Assembly: GCA_949752745.1 (NCBI GenBank)
Contig: OX457025.1
Location: 46,297,601-46,361,600, forward strand
Length of the DNA: 64,000 nt
Direction: 5' to 3'
DNA from: Protula sp. h YS-2021
Taxonomy: Eukaryota; Annelida; Polychaeta; Sabellida; Serpulidae
The translations under genes and the position numbers were made by a program. Positions within the stretch are counted from its first letter, which is position 1; the number at the start of each line of letters is the position of its first letter. The notes below the pieces were generated by a model. That model did not search any database. It had not been told where the DNA came from and worked only from the letters and a program-made list of their open reading frames with translations. Below, piece after piece: positions 9,785 to 21,396 of this stretch.

Positions 9785-10760
9785 GAGACCAGAAGGTTTG
9801 AGAGAACTCTTAAAGGTAGTACCCAATAAAAGAACTCGGTGAAGCTCAGCATCCTGTTTTAAGTTTATCAGAGTGATGCCTTATAGGGACTCTGAGCAAG
9901 TTTGTAACTCAACGAAGAGACTCTGAGCCACTTTGTAAATTGACGAACGTGATACCCTTTGATATTGCATTTAGTGTAACGACAAGTGTCGGTCCATGCT
10001 TCTTCATAAACCGCTAAGATTACTCCTTTTATGTTATTAGGATAGTATGAAAAGTCCTTGTTGTATTTGGGTATAAAGGAAGTAATGAGAGCTTTCTTAT
10101 GTTCTTATCTATATGCCTTGGGCTCCTCAGATATTGATGAAGGCTTTGACTTGACACAGAGAGACCAGACCTTCAGTAACCTGTTCTGATGATAAATTCC
10201 GGAGCCCTAAGTGTTGGAAGGTGCGCATGCCCTGAGTGGCAATATGGGTCTTTCCACTAAACCAGTTCTCAGCATAACAAACACTATTCATAGTTCTCTT
10301 TTCTCTTGTCTGTCTGAGGCATAGATTTTGCTTCTCAGCCTGCCAAGGGCTGAGACTAGCAGGATGCTAAATCCTATCGTGGCATTTTCAGCAGAGATAC
10401 CATCTTCCCTGAAGCAAATATCGCAAAATTAGTAAGACGTTCCATTGTGCTACGTTGTAGTTAGTGGGAGGGGAACTGACCTTGAAATGTGTAACTAATT
10501 GTTGCAAGGCTATATCTTCCCTTGAGTCATAGTCCATTGATGCCTTAAGTCTGGAACTAATGGCACCGCTGTATGCCTCTTTGGACCCTTAGTTTACCTT
10601 CTGCTAAAAGGTAATCCAGGCAGTCTGCCGGATATGTCTAATTAAGACTTACAGTACGAAAAAGCAAATTTGTTTCACTGCGTTCTGTAAGCCTTTGGTG
10701 TGGACTCTTTTATGACTCCTCAACATTTCCCCCACTTCTTTGACTACCTTACAGTGACTA
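9785..10760 (-). pseudogene. DIRS copy 2: tyrosine recombinase remnant
   Basis: Nucleotide alignment by eye to the intact recombinase region (46680-47660) is clear at several points, such as GTAATGAGAGCTTTCTTATG against the intact AAATGATGAGAGCCTTCTGA, and the CATCCTGTTTTAAG segment near 9850. No single frame is open, so no product is expected. Confidence 0.65.
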
Positions 10761-10779
10761 CCTTACAGTGAACTACGGG

Positions 10780-11700
10780 GTTTCTGGGGACCACAGGGTT
10801 ACTAGTAGGAGAGTTGGTAGATTCAGCTCGATTATCCTTTGCAACACCTAATGAAGGGTTCCTTGAGAGTGAAAGAGGTAAATTACTTCAAGGGCAATTG
10901 AAAGGGCCTACTGCCCAGGCTGTTGGGTCCGAGCAAGGGGCGACAAACCTGGGAAGTTGAACCGGAGAAGAAATTCAGTGCAAGGGGCCCCATGGGAATT
11001 GATGCACTATCCCATAGAAGAACGATCGGGCTAGACACCACTCGGTGTGGGTAACTTTGCATGCTCTGGAGGCCAGGTCGGACAACACATTGAGTGTCTC
11101 TGTCAGGTGACAAGATGTGATTATAATCCGATTTTGGCAACAAATGACAGAATCTGGAAAGTTTCTATAGACTATAGACTATAGAGTCAAAAGCAGGTGT
11201 GACCTGATCCCTCTCTGCCTGTTCAGGTACGCCACTGCTGTGGAGTTGTCTAGAAGTACTACCACATTCTTGTCTCTGAGTTGTGTGGATAGTCTGCTTC
11301 ATGCGTGTAGAGGAAGGGGTCATTTGCCTTTAAACATTCAACCGTGACAATGAATTCCCCAACCGACCTGAGAGGCGTCTGTTTGAATTTCTATCTGTGA
11401 GGGAGAAAGGTGAAAAGGAAAGTTCCCTTTCATGACTTAGTCACACCGCCAGATTAGGTGAGCTAAGGAAGCTTGTGATAGCCTCATTTTGGTTTTACTG
11501 ATCTTTCTTGACCTGAAGTAATACCAACTTTGCTTGCCTCTGGAAAGGTTTGCAATGTAGACGACCCAAAGGGGTTGTCTTTTCCGTCGCCACCAAAAGA
11601 CCTAGCAGCGATTACATGGCTTGTAAATCTAAGACGGCTTAGAAAATTTTCTGTTGCCGTTCCAAAGTAGTATGTACGTGGGCTATGGATAAATCCCACC
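10780..11700 (-). pseudogene. DIRS copy 2: RNase H and C-terminal domain remnant
   Basis: Matches the intact element at several points, for example GCTGTGGAGTTGTCTA (RNase H third-acid region on the minus strand) and GCGATTACATGGCTTGTAA near 11610. The minus-strand frame at 10883-11143 reads part of this region out of its original context. Non-functional. Confidence 0.65.
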
Positions 11701-11761
11701 TTTCCGCTAGAAACAATGCTCTGCCAACTTTGGCAGGTATCCTAGCATGTGTTTACTTCCC

Positions 11762-12672
11762 CTAATATAAAATTTCATGCTCCTTATTGGATAGGATAGA
11801 TGTCACGGGAGAGATGTGAATCTGCATTAGATCGACACCAGATTCAGTACAGATTCCTGCAGCAATGGGAGAAGACCCAATGATTCCTCTTCGCTGACTA
11901 CCACATTTTCTCTCCGGCACTTGACACGGCTCTGGCAATGAGAGCAGCAAGAGGTAGAAGTTGACTGACTTGGCGGAGGGGATAGTGCGAAACTGTGGTG
12001 ACTTTTTGCCCTCCATGGTTTGCAGGATTGCCTCTTGACCCTGGACCTTCTGTTGCAATTATTTTACCTAACGCTGTAACTGGGATTGCAACGATAAAAA
12101 GGCCAAAAGATTCATTGCGTCGCTGGATAGGATTAGTACCTGTGTAGCTAGGGACAGCTCCACCTAAGTAGGAATGCCTAGTTGCCCCGCTGATGTGAAA
12201 AAGCTGGATCCTCAGACTGTATGTTTAACTGTCACCTGCTCGGTAGGGAATTGACGTTTGGTGTTTTATTCGGGTAAGGATTTGCTGGAATCTGCCTTGT
12301 GTAGGGCCGGGCGTTCTTCCCCTTCCGTGATATCAAATTCCGCAACGGTTTCCGAAAGATTCTTCCCTGTCTTTGCCTTCTTGAACAGTTTTGCCTTCTT
12401 GAATTGTTGTGTTTGTACGACTCAGCTCCAGCAAGAATTCGGACCAGTGTTGATACTTGACTTAGTATGATCAAGTTCACTTTCCTCATGGTATCTTCCA
12501 CAAATTCTTTAGTAATGAATGAGGAGGAGCAGAGAGCGTTGCGTTTGCCTCTTCTGTAATCGTTCTTGGCTCTGTTTTGATGAATAGCTTTCCAGGTTAG
12601 AGACTCGTCGCAGAGTAAAAAGCTAGATGAGAGTCTGTCCTTTGGATGCGGTCGCAGGCTGGCTTCTGTCAT
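11762..12672 (-). pseudogene. DIRS copy 2: gag-like remnant
   Basis: The 146-codon frame ending at 12232 starts MTEASL exactly as the intact gag does, then shares NRAKNDYRRGKRNALCSSSF with the conserved NRTKNERRRDKRK segment, and IILSQVST with VILGQVST. The Cys-rich cluster of the intact protein (residues 15-51) is missing by deletion, and later sequence is frameshifted. The 11762-12058 frame retains the glutamine-rich coiled segment. Confidence 0.75.
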
Positions 12673-13400
12673 ATCTGAAGAGCAAGCAGAAAAAGACCGT
12701 AAAACAAAGTGCTACTTGTAAATATAGTTTACTCACATTAAGCACTTGTAACATCACTTCAAGCTTTATTTGTGATTAAGTGTCGCAAAATCATCGTAGA
12801 TTGCTTTCAGAAGCAAACTTAGACGATTCTGTGCAAAAGGAGAGGCTTTTTGGCGTAATTTCCCGTTAATTCCCGTCACGGGTCGTCCGGTACGGCACCA
12901 TGGTAACCATGAACCGTCAGCCTTGAACCATAGCGACCACTACCCGAAGATTGTGGGGTACCGTATACTGTCCGAAGAGCGTCTGTTGAAGGTCGAAGGA
13001 CGTTATTATTACGGGAATGTGGCAAAGAAAAAACTTACCGCAGATCCCAGAAAAACTATAAAGCATCTAGTTCTGCCTGGGTAAAGACGAGTAATACTGA
13101 ATTTGCTCGTATAAAACAGATCTTGTCGTATGCAGTGTAAGATTAAGCAAAGTCGACCACAAAGACGATGTGTGCTGGACACCATTTGACCATTCTCGAT
13201 CCTGTAGCTTCTTGAGGAGACTAAGAGGCACACTTTCCGTGACCACTAGACCGAAGTTACAAGTACAAAATTTCCATCGAATTTTATACAGAAAAGAAAA
13301 TGTGATAAATTAATTAATCCTATATTGGTTAAATAAACTAGATTAGAAGCCAATTTGCACCTTCCAACTAGTTTTCCAAACCAAAAAGTTGGATTCTTGC

Positions 13401-14098
13401 GGAACTTTGCGTTTGCATAAAATGGGGAATTTTTATCAAAATTAGCATTCCGTATCTGGAGTCATTTTAAAAAGTCATGGGCACACATGGTAATTAGATG
13501 GCATGTGAGTACCCGTCCATCGACCCAGGTAATTACTTTTGAGACATTTATGAGAGCAGTTTCAAAGCACTTGCAGATTATCGAAGAAGAAAGCGCCAAG
13601 TCTTTTAGCAAGTGCTTTAATGTAATTAAAACAACACCAGCATTATTTGTTTCTGTTATATAGTAATATGAACGGATAGAAAAGGCAATAATATAGCAAT
13701 TTTATGTGATAATTCTGTAGGTTGTTTCAAAGATGACTATATAAGACTGCAAAATACCGCATCTCAACACATTTAACACATTAGCACGGTAACTGCAAAA
13801 CCTGGTTCCGAATATGTATCGCTGACTGAGGGCATGTTTGAGACTAAAAGGAAAAAAGTGCATTCATACCCAATTTTATGAAAAAAGTTTTCGTGTAAAC
13901 CCTAGTTCTGCCGCAGTTGTTTGTGCTTTACCACATGTTAAAAGGTCTGGTGTATCGAAAATGACCCCAATGTTTTACATTAATTTGATGACCTAACAAG
14001 TTAGGTCACCGATGACGGTTGAAATTCATTGTGCGCCACAAATGTTTTTTAAACAAGTAGTGGCAGAAGCAAACTTTCTGCCACTACTGCATTCATTT
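13401..14098. other. No gene; two short perfect hairpins
   Basis: Contains TGACCTAACA/AGTTAGGTCA (near 13990) and AGTAGTGGCAGAA/TTCTGCCACTACT (near 14057-14088), both strong short stem-loops. They may be parts of small inverted-repeat elements. Nothing coding is seen. Confidence 0.5.
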
Positions 14099-14219
14099 CA
14101 GGGTATCTTTAATTTTTTCACGCCTAATTTTCAGTGTAAGTATACTTACACTGACCATGTCAGGGCAAGTATACTTACACTGGTGTAAATATACTTACCC
14201 TGAAATTAAAGATACCCTG
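14099..14219. mobile_element. Palindromic MITE-like element
   Basis: The ends CAGGGTATCTTTAATTT and AAATTAAAGATACCCTG are perfect inverted repeats. Inside are three copies of the palindrome AAGTATACTTAC (one as AAATATACTTAC). At 121 bp the whole unit could fold into one hairpin. The phrase CCCTGAAATTAAAGAT recurs at 19460. Confidence 0.65.
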
Positions 14220-14263
14220 TAACATATATATTGTCTTTTGTTTAAGCGTGTAAATAAATACTC

Positions 14264-14352
14264 CTCCTCATATATATAACATGTTATATATATATAACAT
14301 GTTATATATATATAACATGTTATATATATAACATGCTATATATATATATAAC
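14264..14352. repeat. TATA/ACATGT minisatellite
   Basis: Tandem units of ATATATATAACATGTT (about 18 bp), five to six copies, each self-complementary. Confidence 0.8.
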
Positions 14353-17299
14353 ATAGCTGTTTTTTTGCTTCTCATTTTGATCATAAAAATGTAAACAAAA
14401 GCTAAAACAACTTCAGACCTCATACTACGTATGTGAAAAGTTTGGTAGTCTTTGGGCCAGTATGATCAGTGAAAACAGAATTGTAGACCAGTGAATAGGA
14501 AAAAGTCCGAAGCATTGCTACTATACAACATCAATGCACTCTTTGCAAGTCTCTGACTTGCCAAGTTTAATAAGCAATTCAGGATTGAGGATTATGGCTG
14601 ATAAAGATACATCTATTGGAACATAAACTTTTTTGGAACATCCGTTGATTCATAAAAAATAAATAAATAATAAAGAGTTAATTTTGTCTACTCGCTTTAG
14701 CAGTAAATAAAAGCGAGATTAGATTTACTTCGAGTATCGAAAGAGATACACAAGTATATTGCGTATAGATTTGCAGTCAACAGTATTACAAATATGTGAT
14801 AAGATTGGGCCTTGAGGCTATGTAAAAACAGATAGTCTTTGGAATTGTTGAATTTTTATTCAACATATAGGAGCCCTACTGACATTACGAAAAAGTAAAC
14901 ATTATCATGTAGAAAAACAAAACACCGGACCAAATTCCATTAGAAAGCCAAATGGTCCACTTGAATAAAACAAAAATAAGTCTTACGCTTAACCACCACA
15001 TGGCCTATCACTACTCATTACGAAGTTCCTCTTACTCCACACCCTATATGGATAAGTGTTTCTCGAACTGTGTTTGGGACAACGGTCGAATTCGGTTTTT
15101 CTTGATTTTGATGGAAAATATCAAGGCAACTTAGGTACGTCTTATGTAACGACGTTTAGTTCCAAGAACCGAAAACTAGCAGTTTTCTAGATCTAGATCA
15201 GCTGTTGATTTTCAGCCTTGCTGTTGACTTACAAAACCAAGATTCTTAAGCAAATTCCTGTTTTCGGAACAGATTGAAAATGATCCGATTTCCCCTCATA
15301 GAGCCTTTTAAATTCGAAGGATCAAAAATTGAGTTTAAAACCGCTCTTTCTTAAATGTTTTTGGGATAATAGTTACCTTAAGATTTTGGATTTTTACCTT
15401 AAAGAGACTTAGTTAAGATCAATATGGTGCTTATTATGGAAGACTGACATGTGTCAAAATCCCACAATCTCTAACGGTGCCGATACACATAGAGGTCACG
15501 TGACCTGTCAGCATGATATTCAAGGAAAGATCGAGGTCATAAGGCTGCCTCATACACAAAAACTTTATGTGTTCGAACACGGGTTTGGGCCCTATTCCTT
15601 GACGTTGTGGTAAGAAATTGTCTTTTGACAAATTTGCTATATCGCTCTAACCTTGAATGTTTAGGTCAAAACAAAACAGTTCAATGCTGAAGCGCGACCT
15701 TGTTACTATCCACACGTGTATTTGTTTGGATCTCCCACGTTAAATAGTCTGGGTTAAGGGGGATTGGTGGCTTTTGGTCCTGAAACCACTTTGAAGTAAA
15801 AATTTCTGTAGCAGTTGACCTAATCCAGGAAGAGCAGGGAAACGCTAAAAGAAAACCAAGTTGTCAAGTGGGAACTACCTGCTATTGCTGAACACGCCAT
15901 GCAGCATAAACTAATTGACTGATCAATTAACCTTTTATTAAGTTCTAAAGTTGTGGAGACTAAAATGAAGATCAATTTCTTAAGACAAATTTCATAGTCT
16001 CAAAGAAAACATAACTTTGATTACTGAAAGCTCCACAAATCTGTGGTTCATTGCCGGTGCAGCACCATTTCTTTACAAGAAAGCAAGAACGACCAAGATA
16101 GGGTCTAATGAATGAGTGACTTGTGTTTTCTAAGATCTGTAACGAAGCATATATTTCTCTGTTAATGTGTGATAGTGCAAGCAATGCTAGATATTTATGG
16201 CGTCCGTTATTGTGGAGAAACTATGCATCAGAGATAGAAAACTTTTTTCAATTAGGTGTTTTTGGAGTTTCTTTAGAGCTTTGGCAGTTAAACACCCATA
16301 TCTAGCACAATAAACCGTGCTATCTAAACTACAAAATTGTATCACGTAAATCATAAACCAGATACAGCACCTTTTATATTAATCACAACCCATAACCCAT
16401 GTTGGTTGATAAAATGTGAGCTTAATGGCAATGATATTTTATTTGATTTGCTTTTTATATTAACAGTCTTTATGCTAATTAAATGTGCAATTGTTGACTT
16501 CACATAATAATAAAATCCGTATTAATTACATTTGCGGATTGGGGTATCCCTTAACTTTTTTATTTTTCTTGAAGTCATTTTAATTGAAATCTTTTCCTTC
16601 AGAGTCATTAAGAATAAACATATGTTCTATTGGTTTAGATGGAATTAGCTTTCAGAGTTTATTGAAATATCTACGTTTTCGAAAAAAAACTCCCTCACAG
16701 TTTTGCCATAAAAGTTGTGCCGATTGCTTCCGAACGAATAAATTATGAGCATAAAGGCAATAGGAATATAGCTGAAAAATCTCGTTAGAAAAGCCTCCAA
16801 ATGCATTTAAGGGTTAACACCTTATTATCTTTACATAGTTATTCAAGTAATGTTGCATCTTTCACACGATTTATTTTGATGAAAAATATTATCTTCCTTC
16901 CCACCCTAGACATAACTTAGATTGATTCTATTTTATTTTAGCCAATGATTAATGTATTGATCGAGATATTATTTTTGAAAGCTCGATTTCACAATTTATT
17001 TGGCTTAAATTTTAATTTTTGTTTTCTCTATTTTTTGCTTATTTTTGCCATAGTTTGACACAGATCAGCCCATGAATGGGCAGTGTATTTTTATTCCATT
17101 TTTTACCTAAGATGCTTTAGTAAAATTTATATTTTAGTCTAGCTGATTTTAATAAAAATTAAATCATTTTATGCACTGTCTAGTAGAATACAAAATTTTC
17201 TTCCTTCACACCGGAATGTTATAAAACAGATAGACTATATAATATGCCTTTAATTGATTCTGGTTCTTTTTTGATATTACAAAGTGGAATATCTAAAAA
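14353..17299. other. AT-rich DNA, no gene recognised
   Basis: Scattered short open frames (e.g. 14952-15134, 15434-15631, 15972-16184) without family resemblance. I see no RNA gene and no terminal-repeat element here. Confidence 0.45.
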
Positions 17300-18115
17300 C
17301 TATAAACAGTCGGTATTATGGGATGCTAATGGAATGGAACATTTAATGCTAACTTTGATATCAAAATGTAATTAAAGATATCAATAAATCAATGTAGATG
17401 TCAAAAATTTATATTCTGCTATCAGTAATTGAATTTTAGACGGCAAAAAAATTATTTTTGAGATCAAAAATCAATTTCTCAAACTTAAAAGATCTTAAGG
17501 GAGACACACATTTATAAAAACTTGAATTACTGATATCAATAATAACAACACAATTTGATCTCAAGAATTGTTTCTTTTTTGTAAAGTAAAATGTTAAGAG
17601 AAAGATTCTGTTTACAAGGACCAGTCATTATTTTAGTCATAGATGTGTGCTTCCGAATTTTTTATATGAAAAACTAGACTGATATTTTGATATCAAAAAG
17701 TTAAAAGTTAAAAAAATCATTTGCAATTTCAAAACATAAATTGAACAGGTCTATTCTAAAATAGTGATATCTGAAATAATCCTTGATATCAATAAAAGGA
17801 AAATAAATTACTGAGCTCAAAATTGCGATTTTGCTATCAAATATTTCATTTTTGCTATCAATAACTGAATTTTCGATCTCTAAAAAACAATGTTAGAGAT
17901 CAATAATTCATTTATGATATCAATAAATATTTCTTAATATTTCTAATATTTGTTGGTTCAAGAATTTATTTCTGAGATCAAGAATACATTCCTAGATATC
18001 GAAAATAAATAACAGAGAGCAAAAATGAAGTATGGTATCTTAAAAGGATAGTTCTTGATATAAAAAGTTAATTTTTGAGATCGAAAATGAATTCTTGATG
18101 TCAATAATTCCCTAA
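17300..18115. repeat. GATATC / GAGATCAA word-rich degenerate repeat
   Basis: About 800 bp in which GATATCAA, GAGATCAAAAAT and TTTTTGAGATC occur every 20-50 bp, mostly with AATTTT spacers. There is no fixed period. It resembles a highly decayed minisatellite or a word-saturated element. Confidence 0.6.
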
Positions 18116-18349
18116 TAAATGTGGAAATGGCATTACATAGATATTACTTGCATTACAAGTTGCTCTGGGTTTAATGTAAAAGCCAGAATGTGACTAAAGT
18201 CACGTTTAGTAAAAAAAATAATTAAATCGAACTTCGTGCTTCTTGTAAACGTTTGCCCACCTGTAATTTTTGCCAAATATTCTATAATTTTTGCCATATG
18301 TTCTAAATTCCAAAGGCATTCATCTTTATATACCTAGATTCGGACGAAA

Positions 18350-18720
18350 TGCTGGATTCAGGCAGGTCCCAACAAATCACCAATTGTTTTTAAAATCTCA
18401 TCTAGTGGTATATAGAGAACATCTTTGTCATAGATAATTTTTTGCAGGAATGGATTTTTATGAACTGCAATTCTTATTGGTGTTGGGGTCTTACCTTTTA
18501 TGTTTTGATTTGTTAAGAGTAATCTTTATCAGTTCTGCAACAACATTAAATAATAAGGCAGATAGCGGATTATTCAGTGGAACATTACTATCTGCCTCCT
18601 GAAATATATTTACTCATATGCTAATTATGTAGAGTTACAACGCTCAATGTGCGTTTTAAAATTATTAATATATTCTCCAAATTTAAACTCTGTAACCATC
18701 AATCAATAAAATCTCGATTT
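18350..18720 (-). pseudogene. L1-like LINE reverse transcriptase fragment
   Basis: Minus-strand translation near 18600-18510 gives PLSALLFNVVAELIKITLNK, which follows the RT motif (Q-G-x-P-L-S-x-L-L-F-N, then a helix) of L1-clade LINEs. Just upstream (minus) FKFGEYINNFKTHIERC resembles the preceding FGF-x-x-x-F-I-x-W-I segment. Frequent stops show it is dead. Limits are approximate. Confidence 0.45.
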
Positions 18721-21071
18721 AATTTATCAAATATGTTTATGAACTAAGTAAATCTGTCCTAGAGGAATACATTTTGTTCATTTCCAATTACAGAACACTG
18801 TTTGAAGATGTTTTGCTAAGGTTTTAATAACGATTTATAAACTTTTAAAATTGCTTAAATCTTTATACCTTAAATGTGTAAGTCTTGTAATCTTACGACG
18901 CTGTCTAAATGCCAGTTCTCCCATCTCCAAGTTAGACTTTAAGATCGTCAAAGAAGTTCAAAGTCCCCCCTCCTCAATAGCTTTGTTAGCTCATCAGTTC
19001 CAGGAGTCTTATGGGTTCTTTACCTCATTTCATGCAGTGTAGATGGTCTTTTTAAAACATCACTAACATTTTTCCTCAAAGTTTTGTCTTTAGGAGTTAA
19101 TTTTTTAAAAAAATGAATTAAATTTTAAAGTTTACTGTAAATGCTGCACCATTCATCACATTCAGCTTTTTCTCAGAAGAGTTTCGATGACTGAAACTGA
19201 ATACAGTAATATTCTCAGTTGTATTTTCGTCACAAATTCTTGTTCGAAAAAAGAAAATAATATAGAGATACTAGCTATTATTTGTGCATTTTTCTGTGAT
19301 GTTCCGATATGATGTCTTCAAACAGCCTTGATTGTGAGTGGATGAGTTTTTTATTCGCAATATATTTACATGTGGATTCAAGGGTTCTGCGGAAAAGTTA
19401 TCCTGTATTACAGTGATAAAATATTACCCATGGATTGCTTTGTCAAAACAGCATCTGCCCTGAAATTAAAGATGTTATTAACTATTTGATTAATATTATT
19501 TTTTAAAGTCTAATTTAGGCCCAAAAGTTGACGGGCGCTCTGATGTGACACTAACATTCTATCTTCGTTCACAATTCGCCAACAAAACAAATTTAGGGCA
19601 TTATGCCATGATTCTCAGATTCTGTTTATTTTTACACCTATATGGCCTACATTGCTCTTCTAAATCTTATACCGCCACATACCGTTCGTTTTCTGAAACG
19701 GGATAATTGGTAACACTGTGTAATTATTAATCATTACAGTGCCATCCATTTTTGTCAATATATTTCATGTCAATCATGACTTTAACAGTGTTATGTCAAC
19801 ACAAATGTGTAAGGAACTTAAGACAAATATTCCGTTGAAACCACATTTCTTTCTCGAATATGAAATATAGAATTTAAATCTATGCATAGAATTTTCTTTA
19901 TAGATCTAGATCTCTATATCTAGGTCAGCGTTCAGATAAAAGAGCTTTATGTAGAGCTGTATAGGAGATGTAGCCAGAAAATTAGGTCAAAATCTGTAAC
20001 GGATTTCGAGACAAAATAAGCCACTTGACAGTTGATATTGAAATCCAAGTTAAAGTTCCGGACACGAAGTTAAACTAATGCATCATTAAGATGCTTGAAG
20101 TTCAAAAATTAGGTCAAAATAGTTTTATTCATCTGACCACCAAGGATTTCTGTTATACCACCGGCTAAGGATACAGGTTAAAGTTAAACCATGAATTTTT
20201 AAAAGGGGGCCCAATTTAAAAATGATGCACCACTTTCCTTTAACAATTAACAATTTATTTCTAATACGTAGATTTTCCTATTGAATTATTCGAAGCAACA
20301 ACAAGTGTCACAATGTTTATCCTTCTAGTCTGAGCGATTAAGCACTGAATTGATTGTCAAGCTAGCGATGTCACATAGAACAGACTCACAGGAAAATATA
20401 CTAATTCATTTCATCGGAGACAGAGATGACAGTCGTGCGCATGGTTTTTTTTACCTTTACCTTACACTGTATACTTTCGAGCGATGCTTAGCTTTTAGCA
20501 AACATTACCGGGCGTTAATTTTCTTCAGTTCCATTTTAAAGTTATTTAAATGTATTTTATATACATGATTTTTTATCAACTTGTTGTTGTTTACTTGAAG
20601 GTCGAATAAGAGTTTTTTTCTTTTTTATTGTTTTGTGTTTAATAAACTGTTAATTTTTATCCAAACCAGTGTCTCTGGTTTATATTTCCATCGGAAAAAG
20701 TAAATATATATATATATATATATATAATTCACATAAAACAAGTGTTTGTTTGCCGAATTTGTTCCTTATCATTATAGAAAATCATAGAAAGTATCTTATC
20801 TGTCGTTTTATAAAGGTTATAACACTACTAATACCAAATCCCTGAATCAGTCAACATTTAGCCTAGTTCATTTGATAATAAGAGCCGATTCAGTACACTT
20901 GATTGTTGCATTCGTAAATAAAAAGCTCCATTCTGAGACACAGCAACTCTGACTGTTACATACTTTGTATCACAGAACTAACTGTTACATGTTCTGGTGC
21001 CCATTTTTCTTACAACAAATGAAACCTAGAATAACTCAGGCACCCAGTCACGTAAAAATACAACAAAACAA
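18721..21071. other. AT-rich DNA, no gene recognised
   Basis: Holds a short (TA)n tract at 20704-20727. Open frames at 18851-19042 and 20350-20568 show no recognisable family. The former may be an antisense reading of further LINE debris. Confidence 0.45.
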
Positions 21072-21396
21072 TTGTGATATAATTAGGAGGGTGACAGTTT
21101 TGTCCTCCCTTCAGTGAAGTATTTGAATAAATGGCAATATGGCGTTTGCTATAATATATTTAGGAGGTGACATGCAGTTTTGTCCTCCCTTCAGTGAAGT
21201 ATTTGAATAAATGGCAATATGGCGTTTGCTATAATATATTTAGGAGGTGACATGCAGTTTTGTCCTCCCTTCAGTGAAGTATTTGAATAAATGGCAATAT
21301 GGCGTTTGCTATAATATATTTAGGAGGTGGCATGCAGTTTTGTTCATCTGAGGCAATCCCAAATTTAACAGTCAATCCCTCCTAACTATATCACAA
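21072..21396. mobile_element. MITE carrying an internal 80-bp tandem array
   Basis: The ends TTGTGATATAATTAGGAGGG (21072-21091) and, inverted, TTGTGATATAGTTAGGAGGG (complement of 21377-21396) match at 19 of 20 bases. Between them is an exact 80-bp direct repeat (AGGAGGTGACATGCAG... starting at 21162, 21242 and 21322, with a slightly different first unit from about 21086). Each unit opens with the terminal AGGAGG motif. Non-coding. No clear target duplication seen. Confidence 0.8.

Larger units (their letters stand above)
9741..13400 (-). mobile_element. Decayed DIRS-like retrotransposon, copy 2
   Basis: On the minus strand this segment follows the gene order of the intact element at 45037-53003: 5' leader (12673-13400), gag (11762-12672), RNase H/C-terminal part (10780-11700) and recombinase (about 9785-10760). 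Stops and frameshifts break every frame. The junction near 11700-11762 joins gag directly to RNase H-proximal sequence, so most of the RT core is deleted. No terminal inverted repeats remain recognisable. Confidence 0.8.
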
